Of a stretch of DNA of 64,000 nucleotides, positions 9,501 through 17,879 are shown piece after piece. The notes under the pieces were generated by a model. The model worked only from the letters and a program-made list of their open reading frames with translations. It was not told where the DNA came from and made no database searches. Origin of the DNA: Neorhizobium sp. SOG26 (GTDB lineage: Bacteria; Pseudomonadota; Alphaproteobacteria; Rhizobiales; Rhizobiaceae). Position 1 is the first letter of the stretch. Each line of letters opens with the position of its first letter. Where the stretch lies: the NCBI RefSeq assembly GCF_003491345.1, contig NZ_CP025513.1, positions 795,501-859,500 of the forward strand, read 5' to 3'. The position numbers were made by a program, and so were the translations under genes.

Positions 9501-10351
9501 GCGACGCCGCAACCATCGCCCCTCCGCTCCACAAGGCAAACATCAGGCCCGGCCGGATCATCGCATGGACCCTGCTGTTCATCGGCGGATTGATCATGAT
9601 CTCGCCGCTGCTCTTCATGTTCTCGACCTCGTTCAAGTCGGCCGACCAGGTCTATGACCTGCGGCTGATCCCGGCGGCACCGACGCTTGAGAACTACATC
9701 ACCGTCCTTGCAGATGGGCGCTTCCTGCGCTGGTTCTTCAATTCGATGCTCGTCGCTGTCGTCGTGACGATCTCGAACTGCTTCTTCGACAGCCTCGTGG
9801 GCTACACGCTTGCGAAGTTCGAGTTCCGCGGCCGGTACTTCATCTTCCTCGCAATCCTCTCGACGCTGATGATCCCAACGGAAATGCTGGTGATCCCGTG
9901 GTACCTGATGTCGAGCCAGCTCGGATGGCTGGACAGCTACTGGGGGATCATGTTCCCCGGAATGATGACCGCTTTCGGTACCTTCCTGATGAAGCAGTTC
10001 TTCGAAACCGTGCCGAACGACTTCATCGAAGCGGCCCGCGTTGACGGCCTCAACGAGTTCCAGATCTGGTGGAAGGTGGCGCTGCCGCTTGTAACCCCAG
10101 CTCTTTCGGCGCTCGCCATCTTCACCTTCCTCGGCAACTGGACGGCGTTCTTCTGGCCGCTCATCGTGACCACCAGCAAGGAGCTCTACACGCTGCCTGT
10201 CGGCCTTTCGAGCTTTGCCGTGGAACAGCAGATCCAGTGGGAAATGATCATGACCGGTGCGGCCATCGCCACCATTCCCACGCTCATCGTCTTCATCGTG
10301 CTGCAGCGCTACATCGTCCGCGGTGTCATGCTCGCAGGCCTGAAAGGATAA
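9497..10351 (+). CDS. Carbohydrate ABC transporter permease, MalG type
   Basis: Second inner-membrane permease, 284 residues, six predicted helices, with EAA loop EAARVDGLNEF. The start at 9497 overlaps the preceding stop by 4 bases; an in-frame start 21 bases earlier is less likely. It pairs with the MalF-type subunit. A lyase gene follows 4 bases later rather than the ATPase, so an enzyme sits inside the transporter operon. Confidence 0.92.
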   Translation: MSDAATIAPPLHKANIRPGRIIAWTLLFIGGLIMISPLLFMFSTSFKSADQVYDLRLIPAAPTLENYITVLADGRFLRWFFNSMLVAVVVTISNCFFDSLVGYTLAKFEFRGRYFIFLAILSTLMIPTEMLVIPWYLMSSQLGWLDSYWGIMFPGMMTAFGTFLMKQFFETVPNDFIEAARVDGLNEFQIWWKVALPLVTPALSALAIFTFLGNWTAFFWPLIVTTSKELYTLPVGLSSFAVEQQIQWEMIMTGAAIATIPTLIVFIVLQRYIVRGVMLAGLKG

Positions 10352-10355
10352 GAAC

Positions 10356-11870
10356 ATGGCGAACATGAACCCGCGCCTTTCCGACACCAGCAAGTTTCCC
10401 GATCCCGTCTACAAGGAAACAGTGCTTCGACCGCTGTTCGACGGCGCCAAGAACCACCATGTCGACGGTTTCCGCCGCATTGACCGGGCCCATCTCGTGA
10501 TGCTGGTCGAGACAGGCATCCTGGACAAGGATCTGGCGGCGAAGATCGCCGGCGCCCTGGAAGCAATCGACAAGGAAATCGATCCGTCCGCGCTTGTCTA
10601 CACGGGCGAAGTCGAGGACTTCTTCTTCCTGATCGAAAAGGAGCTGAAGGCACGCATCGGTGTCGATATCGCAGGCCGCCTTCATACCGCGCGCTCCCGC
10701 AATGACATCGACCACACGCTCTTCAAGCTCGGCCTTAAGGAGCGGATCGATGCGCTGATGGAGAAAGCGCGCAAGCTGCTTGGCGCCATGATCGACGCCG
10801 CCGATCGGCATAAGTCGACGCTGATCGTTGCCTACACGCATGGCCAGCCCGCGCAGCCGACAACATTCGGCCATTACCTGTCAGCCGCGATCGAGATCCT
10901 GATCCGGGACATGGAGCGTTTTGCGGAAGCCCGCCGCATTGTTGACCTGTCGCCGATGGGCGCTGCAGCGATCACCACGTCCGGCTTTCCGATCGACCGC
11001 GCCCGCGTCGCGCAGCTCCTCGGCTTCTCTGCGCCGCTGCGCAACTCCTATAGCTGCATCGCATCGGTCGACTACACGACCTCGACCTACTCGGCGATCG
11101 AGCTGATGTTCCTGCATCTCGGTCGCCTGATCCAGGACTTCCAGTTCTGGACGAGCTTCGAGGTCGGGCAAATCTATGTGCCGAACGCGCTGGTGCAAAT
11201 CTCTTCGATCATGCCGCAGAAGCGCAATCCGGTGCCGATTGAGCACATGCGCCACCTGGCGAGCCAGACCTTCGGCCGCGCCCGCACGGTGCTCGACGTG
11301 ATGCACAACACGCCGTTCACCGACATGAACGACAGCGAGGGCGAGACGCAGGGAATGGGCTATGAGGCCTTCGCCTCCGCCTCCCGCGTGCTTGACCTTC
11401 TGGCGGCACTGATCAGCCAGATCAGCATCGATCCGGAGCGGGTGGACCAGAATATCCGTCGCTCTTGCATCACCATCACCGAATTGGCGGACTCGCTGGT
11501 GCGCATCGAAGGCCTGTCCTTCCGCGAGGCGCACGAGATCGCCGCTGCGACGGCCAAGAGCGTGGTAGCCGCCAAGGGCAGCCTGACGGACGACGGTTTT
11601 GAGCCGTTCCTGAAAGCGTTCGAGGAGTTGACCGGCCGCAAGCCGACTGTCGATCTTGTAAAGTTCAAGGAGATCGTCTCGCCCGAACATTTCGTTGCCG
11701 TGCGTGCACGTTTTGGCGGACCGGCTCCCGAGCCGATGGCTGAAGCGCTGAAGAGCTACCGCGACCGCCTGGCTGCTTTCGAAGAGCAAGCCCGGAAGGC
11801 CGCTGAAAAGGAAGCGGCTGCTGCCGCCGAACTCCAGGAAAAGTTTACTGCCCTGATGGGAGCCCGCTGA
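10356..11870 (+). CDS. Argininosuccinate lyase-like enzyme in a sugar ABC operon
   Basis: Member of the fumarase/aspartase superfamily, argininosuccinate-lyase branch, 504 residues against about 460 for true ArgH. The signature loop SSIMPQKRNP is intact. Positions near the active site differ from textbook ArgH: SRND is followed by IDHT rather than QVAT, the catalytic-His segment reads YTHGQ instead of YTHLQ, and an alanine/glutamate-rich tail is added. It probably catalyses beta-elimination across a C-N bond of a succinyl- or related adduct rather than arginine synthesis. It lies between permease and ATPase genes, and its TGA overlaps the ATPase ATG. An AAAGGA site precedes the start. The substrate is unknown and function in the catabolic locus is inferred from position. 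Confidence 0.8.
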   Translation: MANMNPRLSDTSKFPDPVYKETVLRPLFDGAKNHHVDGFRRIDRAHLVMLVETGILDKDLAAKIAGALEAIDKEIDPSALVYTGEVEDFFFLIEKELKARIGVDIAGRLHTARSRNDIDHTLFKLGLKERIDALMEKARKLLGAMIDAADRHKSTLIVAYTHGQPAQPTTFGHYLSAAIEILIRDMERFAEARRIVDLSPMGAAAITTSGFPIDRARVAQLLGFSAPLRNSYSCIASVDYTTSTYSAIELMFLHLGRLIQDFQFWTSFEVGQIYVPNALVQISSIMPQKRNPVPIEHMRHLASQTFGRARTVLDVMHNTPFTDMNDSEGETQGMGYEAFASASRVLDLLAALISQISIDPERVDQNIRRSCITITELADSLVRIEGLSFREAHEIAAATAKSVVAAKGSLTDDGFEPFLKAFEELTGRKPTVDLVKFKEIVSPEHFVAVRARFGGPAPEPMAEALKSYRDRLAAFEEQARKAAEKEAAAAAELQEKFTALMGAR

Positions 11871-12898
11871 TGGCGACGATCGAACTTGAGAAAATTGTAA
11901 AGCGCTACGGCAAGGTCGAGGCCGTCAAGGGTATCGACCTGCAGATCTCTGACGGCGAATTCGTCGTCTTCGTGGGCCCTTCGGGCTGCGGCAAGTCGAC
12001 GACGCTGCGCATGATTGCAGGCCTTGAGGAGATCTCCGACGGCAAGCTGAAAATCGGATCGGAAGTCGTCAACGAGCGCGAACCGAAGCAGCGCAATATC
12101 GCGATGGTGTTCCAGAACTACGCGATCTACCCGCACATGACAGTCCGCCAGAACATCGGCTTCGGCCTTTACACCTCCAAGCTCAGCAAGGAAGAAAAGG
12201 ACAAGCGGATCGAAGAGGCTGGCAAGATCCTTGGCCTCAGCGCATACCTCGACCGCCGCCCAGCCGCCCTTTCCGGTGGCCAGCGGCAGCGTGTCGCGAT
12301 CGGGCGTGCCATGGTGCGTGATCCCTCGGCCTTCCTGTTCGACGAGCCGCTCTCCAACCTCGACGCCCAGCTTCGCTCGCAGATGCGCATCGAGATCAAG
12401 CGGCTCCATCAGCGCTTGAAGACCACAACGGTCTACGTAACGCACGACCAGATTGAAGCCATGACCATGGCCGACCGGATCGTGGTGATGAAGGACGGCC
12501 ATATCCTGCAGGTGGGCACGCCGTCCGAGCTGTATGAAAGCCCGGTCGACGTATTCACCGCGCGGTTCATCGGCAGCCCATCAATGAACCTCGTGAAGGG
12601 CCGACGCAATGGCGCGGGCGTTGAGGTCGGCGCCGGCGACCTGCTGATCGGCGTTCGTCCTCACGATCTTATTGCCGGTGCAACGGACGGCCACTTCAGC
12701 GTGACCGGAACGGTGACGGCGGTTGAGCCGCTGGGGCCGGAGACACTGGTTCACCTCGACCTGCCGGAAGGAACCGTTATCGCCACCGCGCGTAACAAGA
12801 CTGTGCCTGAAGTTGGCAGCCAGCTGACCTGCAGTGCGGCTGCGGGTACCCTCTACCTCTTCGACGCCAGCACAGAGAAGTTCCTGGGCCGTTCATGA
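11870..12898 (+). CDS. Carbohydrate ABC transporter ATP-binding protein (UgpC/MalK type)
   Basis: ATPase of 342 residues energising the sugar importer. Walker A reads GPSGCGKST (about 37-45). The LSGGQRQRVA signature and Walker B FDEPLSNLD follow, then a C-terminal TOBE/MalK-like regulatory region (about 235-340). It overlaps the lyase stop by one base and the kinase start by four, so it is tightly co-translated. MalK-type subunits are often recruited by several importers, but this one is in a complete operon. Confidence 0.93.
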   Translation: MATIELEKIVKRYGKVEAVKGIDLQISDGEFVVFVGPSGCGKSTTLRMIAGLEEISDGKLKIGSEVVNEREPKQRNIAMVFQNYAIYPHMTVRQNIGFGLYTSKLSKEEKDKRIEEAGKILGLSAYLDRRPAALSGGQRQRVAIGRAMVRDPSAFLFDEPLSNLDAQLRSQMRIEIKRLHQRLKTTTVYVTHDQIEAMTMADRIVVMKDGHILQVGTPSELYESPVDVFTARFIGSPSMNLVKGRRNGAGVEVGAGDLLIGVRPHDLIAGATDGHFSVTGTVTAVEPLGPETLVHLDLPEGTVIATARNKTVPEVGSQLTCSAAAGTLYLFDASTEKFLGRS

Positions 12899-13800
12899 TG
12901 ACGCAGACAGCGACGAGATCTGCGGTGCTCAGCATCGGGCGGGTCTATTGCGACCTGATTTTCACGGGCCTCGGCCACCTGCCGGTGCTCGGCCGCGAAA
13001 TCTACGCGGACAACATGGAGATTGCGGCCGGCGGTGGTGCCTTCATCGCGGCTGCGCATCTTGCCCATGTCGGCCGCAAGGTCGCTCTCGTCACGCGTCT
13101 CGGCATGGATACGCTTTCGACGGACATCGAGAAGCAGATTCTCGAAAGCGGCGTTGATCTGCGTTTCGTCGAGCGTGCCCCCGACGCCGGGCCCCAGGTG
13201 ACTGTGGCTGCCGTAGTGGGGCAGGATCGTGCCTTCCTTACCCGCCGCGCCGGTCCGGCTCTGCCCGCAACACTGGATGATGCATTCGGCTGGGAAGAGA
13301 CGCGGCACCTCCATATCGCGGAATACGCAACGCTGCACGAGATCCCGGATCTTGTTTCCCAGGCAAAGGCCAGGGGCCTGACCGTGTCGCTCGATCCGAG
13401 CTGGGACGCGACGTTGATCTACGACCGCGGCCTGTTGAAGGCCTGCGAAGGTGTTGATCTTTTTCTTCCGAACCTGGAAGAAGCGGAAGCCATCACCGGA
13501 TCGGCAGATCCGCAAGCCGCAATCGGGAAGCTGGCGCAAGCCTTCCCGATGGTTGCCCTGAAAGGTGGAGCGCAGGGTGCCTGGCTGATGTCACAAGACA
13601 AGCTCACGCATGCCCCGGCAGAGACGGTGCCGGTCATCGACACGACGGGTGCCGGAGACGCCTTCAACGCCGGCTTCATTCATGCCTGGCTTGATGGTGC
13701 CGATAACGATGCCTGCCTGAAGGCCGGCATTCGCGCCGGCAGCCTGGCGGTGCAGATGCGCGGTGGCGCGACCGTGCTGAAGTCGGACGCGGGCGTCTAA
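12895..13800 (+). CDS. PfkB-family carbohydrate kinase
   Basis: Ribokinase/PfkB-type kinase of 301 residues. The N-terminal substrate loop GGGAFIAAAHLA is at about 43-54 and the C-terminal ATP/anion-hole signature DTTGAGDAFNAGF at about 246-258. It presumably phosphorylates the sugar released from the imported compound. It is the last gene of the plus-strand operon, joined to the ATPase by an ATGA overlap. Only 19 bases separate its stop from that of the convergent GH13 gene; a weak 5-bp inverted repeat there may serve as a shared terminator. Confidence 0.9.
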   Translation: MMTQTATRSAVLSIGRVYCDLIFTGLGHLPVLGREIYADNMEIAAGGGAFIAAAHLAHVGRKVALVTRLGMDTLSTDIEKQILESGVDLRFVERAPDAGPQVTVAAVVGQDRAFLTRRAGPALPATLDDAFGWEETRHLHIAEYATLHEIPDLVSQAKARGLTVSLDPSWDATLIYDRGLLKACEGVDLFLPNLEEAEAITGSADPQAAIGKLAQAFPMVALKGGAQGAWLMSQDKLTHAPAETVPVIDTTGAGDAFNAGFIHAWLDGADNDACLKAGIRAGSLAVQMRGGATVLKSDAGV

Positions 13801-13819
13801 CCAACTTGGAACGACTAAG

Positions 13820-15517
13820 TTATGCGTTGATGGGCGACTTGATCGCGAAGGCTTCGTATGGCTTCAGCGCCACCGTCTCCCGCAGGCTCGGCACAACCTC
13901 GTAGTTGGTGATCAGGCATTCGCCTTCGCATGCGAGTTCATGCGGAAGGTCGAGCCTGACTTCGTTGGGCTTGAAGTTGGCGACGACCACCAGTCGCTCG
14001 CCATCCAGCGTTCGTGTGTAGACAAACACGTCCGGGTGCTGGTCGAGCCAGGACTGGTACTCACCGTAGACGATGATCGGGTGCCTTTTTCGGAGAGCGA
14101 TGAGCCTGCGGTAGTGGTTCCAGATCGAATCCTCGTCCATCATCTCCGCTTCCGCATTCACGGTCTCGAAGTTCGGATTGACCTCGATCCACGGCACGCT
14201 CGTTGAAAACCCGCCATTAGGGGCGTTGCTCCATTGCATGGGCGTCCGCGCATTGTCGCGGGCGTTCTCGTTCGCCCCCTTGATGAACTCGTCGGGGGAC
14301 AGCCCAGCCTCGAGGTGCAGGCGATGCATGTTGAGCGTCTCGATATCGCGGTATTGAGCGATGTCATTGAACGGCACGTTGGTCATTCCGATCTCCTCGC
14401 CCTGGTAGATGAAAGGCGTACCCTTCATCAGGTGCAGCACGGTCGCCAGCATCTTGGCGGATTCCCTGCGGTAGCCAGTGGCATCGCCATATCGTGAGAC
14501 GGCGCGCGGCAGATCGTGGTTTCCCCAGAACAGCGAGTTCCAGCCATCGTCAGCCAAGGCATATTGCCACTTGCTGAGCACGGACTTCAGCTTGACCAGG
14601 TCGAATGGCTTCGAGCGCCATTTCCCGTAGGTCTCATCCCACTGCTGCGTAACGTGCTCGAACTGGAAGACCATCGAAAGCTCATGCCGGTCGCGGCCGG
14701 AATAGAGCAGGGCGGAGCCTGGCGTCGCGCTCCAGGCTTCGCCCACCGTCAGGATGTCGCGCCGACCAAAGGTCTTCTCGTTCATCTCCTTCAGGTAGTC
14801 GTGCAGGTGCGGGCCGTCATGGACGATGCCCTGATCCACCTGCTTGCCGATGTAATCGATGACGTCCATGCGGAACCCGGCAATGCCTCTATCGAGCCAC
14901 CAGTTCATCATGTCATAGATGCGCTGCCGCACCTGCGGGTTTTCCCAGTTGAGGTCTGGCTGGCGGCGCGAGAAGAGGTGCAGGTAATATTCCCCGGTTT
15001 CCGCGTCGAGCGTCCAGGCAGGGCCTCCAAATGACGACTTGAGGTCGTTCGGCGGCCCTCCATCGGGAGCGGGCTTGCGCCAGATATAGAAGTCGCGGAG
15101 CGGATTGTCCTTGCTCTTGCGGCTTCCCAGAAACCATGGATGCTCGTCAGAGGTGTGGTTGACCACGAGGTCGAGCACGATGCCGATGCCCATGTCGCGC
15201 GCCTCCGTCACGAGGTCATCGAAATCACCCAGCGTCCCGAACTCAGGCGCGATGTCCTGATAGTCCGAAATATCGTAGCCGTTGTCGTCCATCGGCGACT
15301 TGTAGATCGGTGATAGCCAGAGCACGTCGACGCCGAGGTTCTTGAGATACGGAAGCTTAGCAGTGATGCCGGGGATGTCGCCGATGCCGTCTCCGTCGCT
15401 ATCGGCAAAGCTGCGTGGGTAGATTTGGTAGACAGTCGAGGTATGCCACCACTTGCGCTCGCTCGGCAGTTCGGCCTGGTGAAGCGCATCGGCTAGTTGG
15501 TCGAGTATATCCGCCAT
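13820..15517 (-). CDS. GH13 alpha-glucosidase (oligo-1,6-glucosidase / AglA type)
   Basis: Cytoplasmic glycoside hydrolase family 13 enzyme of 565 residues. Visible GH13 motifs are the start of the barrel (TVYQIYPRSF), nucleophile Asp in GFRMDVID, acid/base Glu in TVGEAW, and transition-state-stabilising NHD in GNHDLPR. Size and motifs fit oligo-1,6-glucosidase, alpha-glucosidase or trehalose-hydrolase relatives; which sugar is cleaved cannot be decided. The ATG at 15517 follows a GGAGG site; an upstream GTG at 15529 overlaps that site and is rejected. It stands alone, convergent with the kinase and divergent from a stress-type small-protein operon. Confidence 0.9.
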   Translation of the reverse strand: MADILDQLADALHQAELPSERKWWHTSTVYQIYPRSFADSDGDGIGDIPGITAKLPYLKNLGVDVLWLSPIYKSPMDDNGYDISDYQDIAPEFGTLGDFDDLVTEARDMGIGIVLDLVVNHTSDEHPWFLGSRKSKDNPLRDFYIWRKPAPDGGPPNDLKSSFGGPAWTLDAETGEYYLHLFSRRQPDLNWENPQVRQRIYDMMNWWLDRGIAGFRMDVIDYIGKQVDQGIVHDGPHLHDYLKEMNEKTFGRRDILTVGEAWSATPGSALLYSGRDRHELSMVFQFEHVTQQWDETYGKWRSKPFDLVKLKSVLSKWQYALADDGWNSLFWGNHDLPRAVSRYGDATGYRRESAKMLATVLHLMKGTPFIYQGEEIGMTNVPFNDIAQYRDIETLNMHRLHLEAGLSPDEFIKGANENARDNARTPMQWSNAPNGGFSTSVPWIEVNPNFETVNAEAEMMDEDSIWNHYRRLIALRKRHPIIVYGEYQSWLDQHPDVFVYTRTLDGERLVVVANFKPNEVRLDLPHELACEGECLITNYEVVPSLRETVALKPYEAFAIKSPINA

Positions 15518-15588
15518 GAGGTCCTCCACTGAACTTGAGGGCGGAACGTTGCACGCGCGCAGCCAGTTCCCGGCTGCCTGTCAAGATT

Positions 15589-15613
15589 GGAACCTGTTTT
15601 AGCGCAAGCTGTT
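15589..15613 (+). promoter_or_regulatory. Candidate EcfG (general stress sigma) promoter
   Basis: GGAAC (15589-15593), 16 bases, then TGTT (15610-15613). This nearly matches the alphaproteobacterial general-stress consensus GGAAC-N16/17-CGTT. A transcript starting near 15620 would give a 27-base leader to the small gene at 15647. This also argues against the in-frame ATG at 15587, which lies before the promoter. Confidence 0.6.
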
Positions 15614-15646
15614 AGACAAACAGGAAGCCAGCCAATGGAGGCCCTC

Positions 15647-15826
15647 ATGAGTAGCAAACTTCCCCCGACACCTTCGGAGAACCTGAGCCACAAAGGCACA
15701 GGCGAACAGACGCATTCGGATGTCAAGCGCGCCCATAGTGATGCGGCGAGCGACCCGGACAAGCGCGGCCAGCAGGGCAACAGCAAGGTGAACACGACCC
15801 ACCAGGGCTACCAACAGGACCGTTGA
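15647..15826 (+). CDS. Small hydrophilic protein, probable stress protein
   Basis: Protein of 59 residues, rich in Ser, Lys, Gln, Asp and His, with no hydrophobic segment. It ends in NTTHQGYQQDR, a tail I associate with small uncharacterised rhizobial proteins. The ATG at 15647 is chosen because a GGAGG site precedes it and the EcfG-like promoter lies just upstream. It is followed after 11 bases by a second small hydrophilic gene. Low complexity and high charge suggest an intrinsically disordered protein. No biochemical role can be assigned. Confidence 0.68.
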   Translation: MSSKLPPTPSENLSHKGTGEQTHSDVKRAHSDAASDPDKRGQQGNSKVNTTHQGYQQDR

Positions 15827-15837
15827 GGAGCGAAGTT

Positions 15838-16053
15838 ATGTCGACATCACAGAAAACACCGGCGAGCATCCGCCAGGGTGGGCCCGGGTCCAGCCACGAG
15901 AATGCGAAGGCTCCACTCGATCTCAAGAAGCCTGCGTCCGATGACTCGGATAACCGTTCGAGAAGCCGCGTCTCCGGTGGTGGCGGCGAGAAGGACAGCC
16001 ACCACACGCATGAATCGGAAAGAAAAGGCGGCGGCAGCCGGCCTGCCCATTGA
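15838..16053 (+). CDS. Small disordered hydrophilic protein
   Basis: Protein of 71 residues made mostly of Ser, Gly, Lys, Asp, His and Pro, with no predicted fold or membrane segment. The start at 15838 follows a GAGGAG site. It is second in a two-gene unit under the candidate general-stress promoter at 15589, and a strong terminator follows at 16079. The composition recalls desiccation- or osmostress-type proteins, but this is only a resemblance. Confidence 0.62.
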   Translation: MSTSQKTPASIRQGGPGSSHENAKAPLDLKKPASDDSDNRSRSRVSGGGGEKDSHHTHESERKGGGSRPAH

Positions 16054-16078
16054 TCAGCTTAGGTGCTGATCCACCTCA

Positions 16079-16117
16079 AGGGCATCTTCCGGTAGATCCG
16101 GAAGGTGCCTTTCTTTT
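16079..16117 (+). terminator. Rho-independent terminator of the small-protein operon
   Basis: A 14-bp stem (16079-16092 with 16098-16111), containing one G-U-type pair and one mismatch, closes a 5-base loop. It is followed by TCTTTT. It lies 25 bases after the second small gene and ends at the stop codon of the convergent amidotransferase gene. Confidence 0.8.
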
Positions 16118-16890
16118 CAAGCCTGTTGCGTCTTACGCGCTCTGACAGCTTCCCCGAAAGCCTGGAACAGCGCCCGGTTGATAGGGTTCGTCTGCGGGTC
16201 ATACTCGGCATGCCACTGGACACCCAGCGCAAAACCCGGTGCTTCCTTGAAGCGGATCGCCTCAATCGTCCCGTCTTCAGCAACACCTTCGGCAATGATG
16301 CGTTCGCCAAGCTGCAGGATGCCCTGGCCATGCAGGGAATTGACGCGAATGGTGTCCTTGCCGAGCAATTTCGCGAAGACTCCATCGGGAAGAAGCTGCA
16401 CCTCGTGCCGGTCCGCGAAAACAACGGCGGGATCCGGATGGATTTCGCCCGTCTCCAGACGCGGCATGCGATGGTTCATCCGGCCGGGAAGGGTGCGGAT
16501 TTCTGGATGCAGCGAGCCTCCCGCTGCAACGTTCATCTCCTGGAAGCCACGGCAGATGCCGAAAACCGGAATGCCGCGTTCGACGCAGGCATCGATCAGC
16601 GGCAAGGCAAGCGAGTCACGGTTCTCGTCATAGGGCTCGTGGCTGACATCCGGCTCCATCTTGAAGTAGCGCGGATGCACATTCGCGCGTGCGCCAGTGA
16701 GCAGGATCCCGTCGACAACTGAAAGCAGGCTGTCGATATCGGTGATCTTCGGATTGCCCGCGAACATCATCGGCAGCGCGTCCGTCACCTCAGCAATGGC
16801 CTGCAGGTTCCGCTCACCTACCAATTGGGCGGCAAACCGATCCTCGACGATGAACGAGTTGCCGATAACGCCGATGACAGGCTTGGTCAT
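16117..16890 (-). CDS. Gamma-glutamyl-gamma-aminobutyrate hydrolase-like class I glutamine amidotransferase
   Basis: Cytoplasmic peptidase-C26/PuuD-like enzyme of 257 residues. The nucleophile is Cys113 in FGICRGFQEMN, with His227 and Glu229 in VQWHAEY completing the triad. Family members hydrolyse gamma-glutamyl amides, as in the putrescine route that releases GABA. A polyamine-type operon lies about 5 kb away, but there is no direct linkage, so that role is inference. It is transcribed alone, 37 bases before the DUF6665-like gene's end. Confidence 0.85.
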   Translation of the reverse strand: MTKPVIGVIGNSFIVEDRFAAQLVGERNLQAIAEVTDALPMMFAGNPKITDIDSLLSVVDGILLTGARANVHPRYFKMEPDVSHEPYDENRDSLALPLIDACVERGIPVFGICRGFQEMNVAAGGSLHPEIRTLPGRMNHRMPRLETGEIHPDPAVVFADRHEVQLLPDGVFAKLLGKDTIRVNSLHGQGILQLGERIIAEGVAEDGTIEAIRFKEAPGFALGVQWHAEYDPQTNPINRALFQAFGEAVRARKTQQA

Positions 16891-16937
16891 TTCGCATCCT
16901 GAATGTTGTCGATTTTCTGCAGGCGGGTCAGGAGATG

Positions 16938-17255
16938 TTATTTGCGCACCATGCCGACGCGCGCAAGAACTTCTTTCGGGATATCATAGCGCTTGATGAT
17001 GTCCCGGTTGTTCCGCATGCCGCACATCTCCCGCTGGATGAAAAGCGCCCAAACCGCATCGGCCGCGTGATATAGGAGATCGTCATCGGGTGCCCTCGCA
17101 TCGTTTGCCCGCAAGGCAGCAAGCGCCTCCTCGACCTTGATGCCCTGTCGCGCGAGAGCCGCAGCCCGTTCGACCTGCATCTCGTATTCAAGGACATTGA
17201 AGCCGGTATTGGCAAAGCCTGGCTGCGACAGCGACTGTGGCGGGCGGAAGCTCAT
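16938..17255 (-). CDS. Conserved hypothetical protein (DUF6665-like)
   Basis: Soluble protein of 105 residues, alpha-helical in appearance, without signal peptide or membrane segment. From memory it resembles the rhizobial DUF6665 family; no function is known to me. The ATG at 17255 follows a GGAGGT site. A longer frame to 17339 would be encoded across a terminator-like hairpin and is rejected. The hairpin with a U-tract at 17272-17309 ends 16 bases before the start, so expression may be controlled by attenuation. Confidence 0.72.
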   Translation of the reverse strand: MSFRPPQSLSQPGFANTGFNVLEYEMQVERAAALARQGIKVEEALAALRANDARAPDDDLLYHAADAVWALFIQREMCGMRNNRDIIKRYDIPKEVLARVGMVRK

Positions 17256-17271
17256 CGGCGACCTCCGGAAG

Positions 17272-17309
17272 AAAAAAGTGTCTCGGGCTCGGGAAGGAGC
17301 ATGAGACAC
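17272..17309 (-). terminator. Intrinsic terminator/attenuator before the DUF6665-like gene
   Basis: On the minus strand GTGTCTC (17309-17303) pairs with GAGACAC (17284-17278). Inside it GCTC pairs with GAGC around a 6-base loop. Six T residues follow (17277-17272). It terminates the secreted-protein gene upstream, but it sits directly before the ribosome site of the next gene. Just upstream are TTGAAG and GATATA spaced 17 bases apart, a possible promoter that would start transcription at the hairpin, and a GCGCA-N4-TGCGC palindrome (17319-17332) lies in that spacer. Confidence 0.7.
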
Positions 17310-17354
17310 ATATATCTTGCGCAAAGATGCGCTCTTCAACCGTAGGCGATGGGA

Positions 17355-17696
17355 TTAGCGGCAGACGCGCACGCTTTCCAGGTGCCAGCCGCCGTTATAG
17401 GCATTCCGCACGCGCCTGTCCTCATACCAGCAACGCGGCGGTGGCGGTTCATCCACGTAGTAGCGCGGCTCGGCACTGTTGGCGAGCGCACCGCCGATCA
17501 AGCCGCCGATGACACCGGCTGCTAGCCCACCGGCAATGGCGGCACCATTGTCATGGCGATGACGGCGCGGCGGTGGTGGTGGCGGTCCGTGGCGGTGCCA
17601 GTGCCGGTATTCTGCAAAGGCAGAGCTTGTCGGCGCAACCACGGCGGTGGCGCAGGTGACTGCAAGGATGATGGCGGATGCTACAAGTTTCTTCAT
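17355..17696 (-). CDS. Small secreted protein with glycine zipper
   Basis: Protein of 113 residues with a signal peptide (about 1-28, ending SAFA). It then has a His/Pro-rich stretch, a glycine-zipper segment (AIAGGLAAGVIGGLIGGAL, about 52-70) and a Cys-containing C-terminus ending VRVCR. Such proteins are probably periplasmic or envelope-associated; no specific function is known to me. The ATG at 17696 begins the signal peptide, whereas an ATG further upstream at 17753 would put an unlikely arginine-rich extension before it. It resembles the small secreted gene at 19177 in its C-terminal VCR ending. Confidence 0.7.
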   Translation of the reverse strand: MKKLVASAIILAVTCATAVVAPTSSAFAEYRHWHRHGPPPPPPRRHRHDNGAAIAGGLAAGVIGGLIGGALANSAEPRYYVDEPPPPRCWYEDRRVRNAYNGGWHLESVRVCR

Positions 17697-17879
17697 TTGG
17701 AAACGCCCCGGATGGCGCGGCCTGTCATTGGCCGGACGTAGGTAAACATGCACCTGCGACGCTTAATGGAAGCTGAAGATGAAGCGGCGACCGGAGTGAA
17801 CTCCCGCAGGTTTGGCATTCACCTCCCGCCGTTCGACCGCTACAACGGAGCCGTATCTTCAACGAACGAGTCCTTTGCC

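Noticed and set aside
7089-10393. Minus-strand frames of 428 and 326 residues
   Set aside because: Antisense to the sugar importer genes; highly charged translations without motifs.
13803-13821. AACTT/AAGTT inverted repeat between the kinase and GH13 genes
   Set aside because: Only 5 bp arms, overlaps a stop codon and has no U-tract; too weak to call a terminator.
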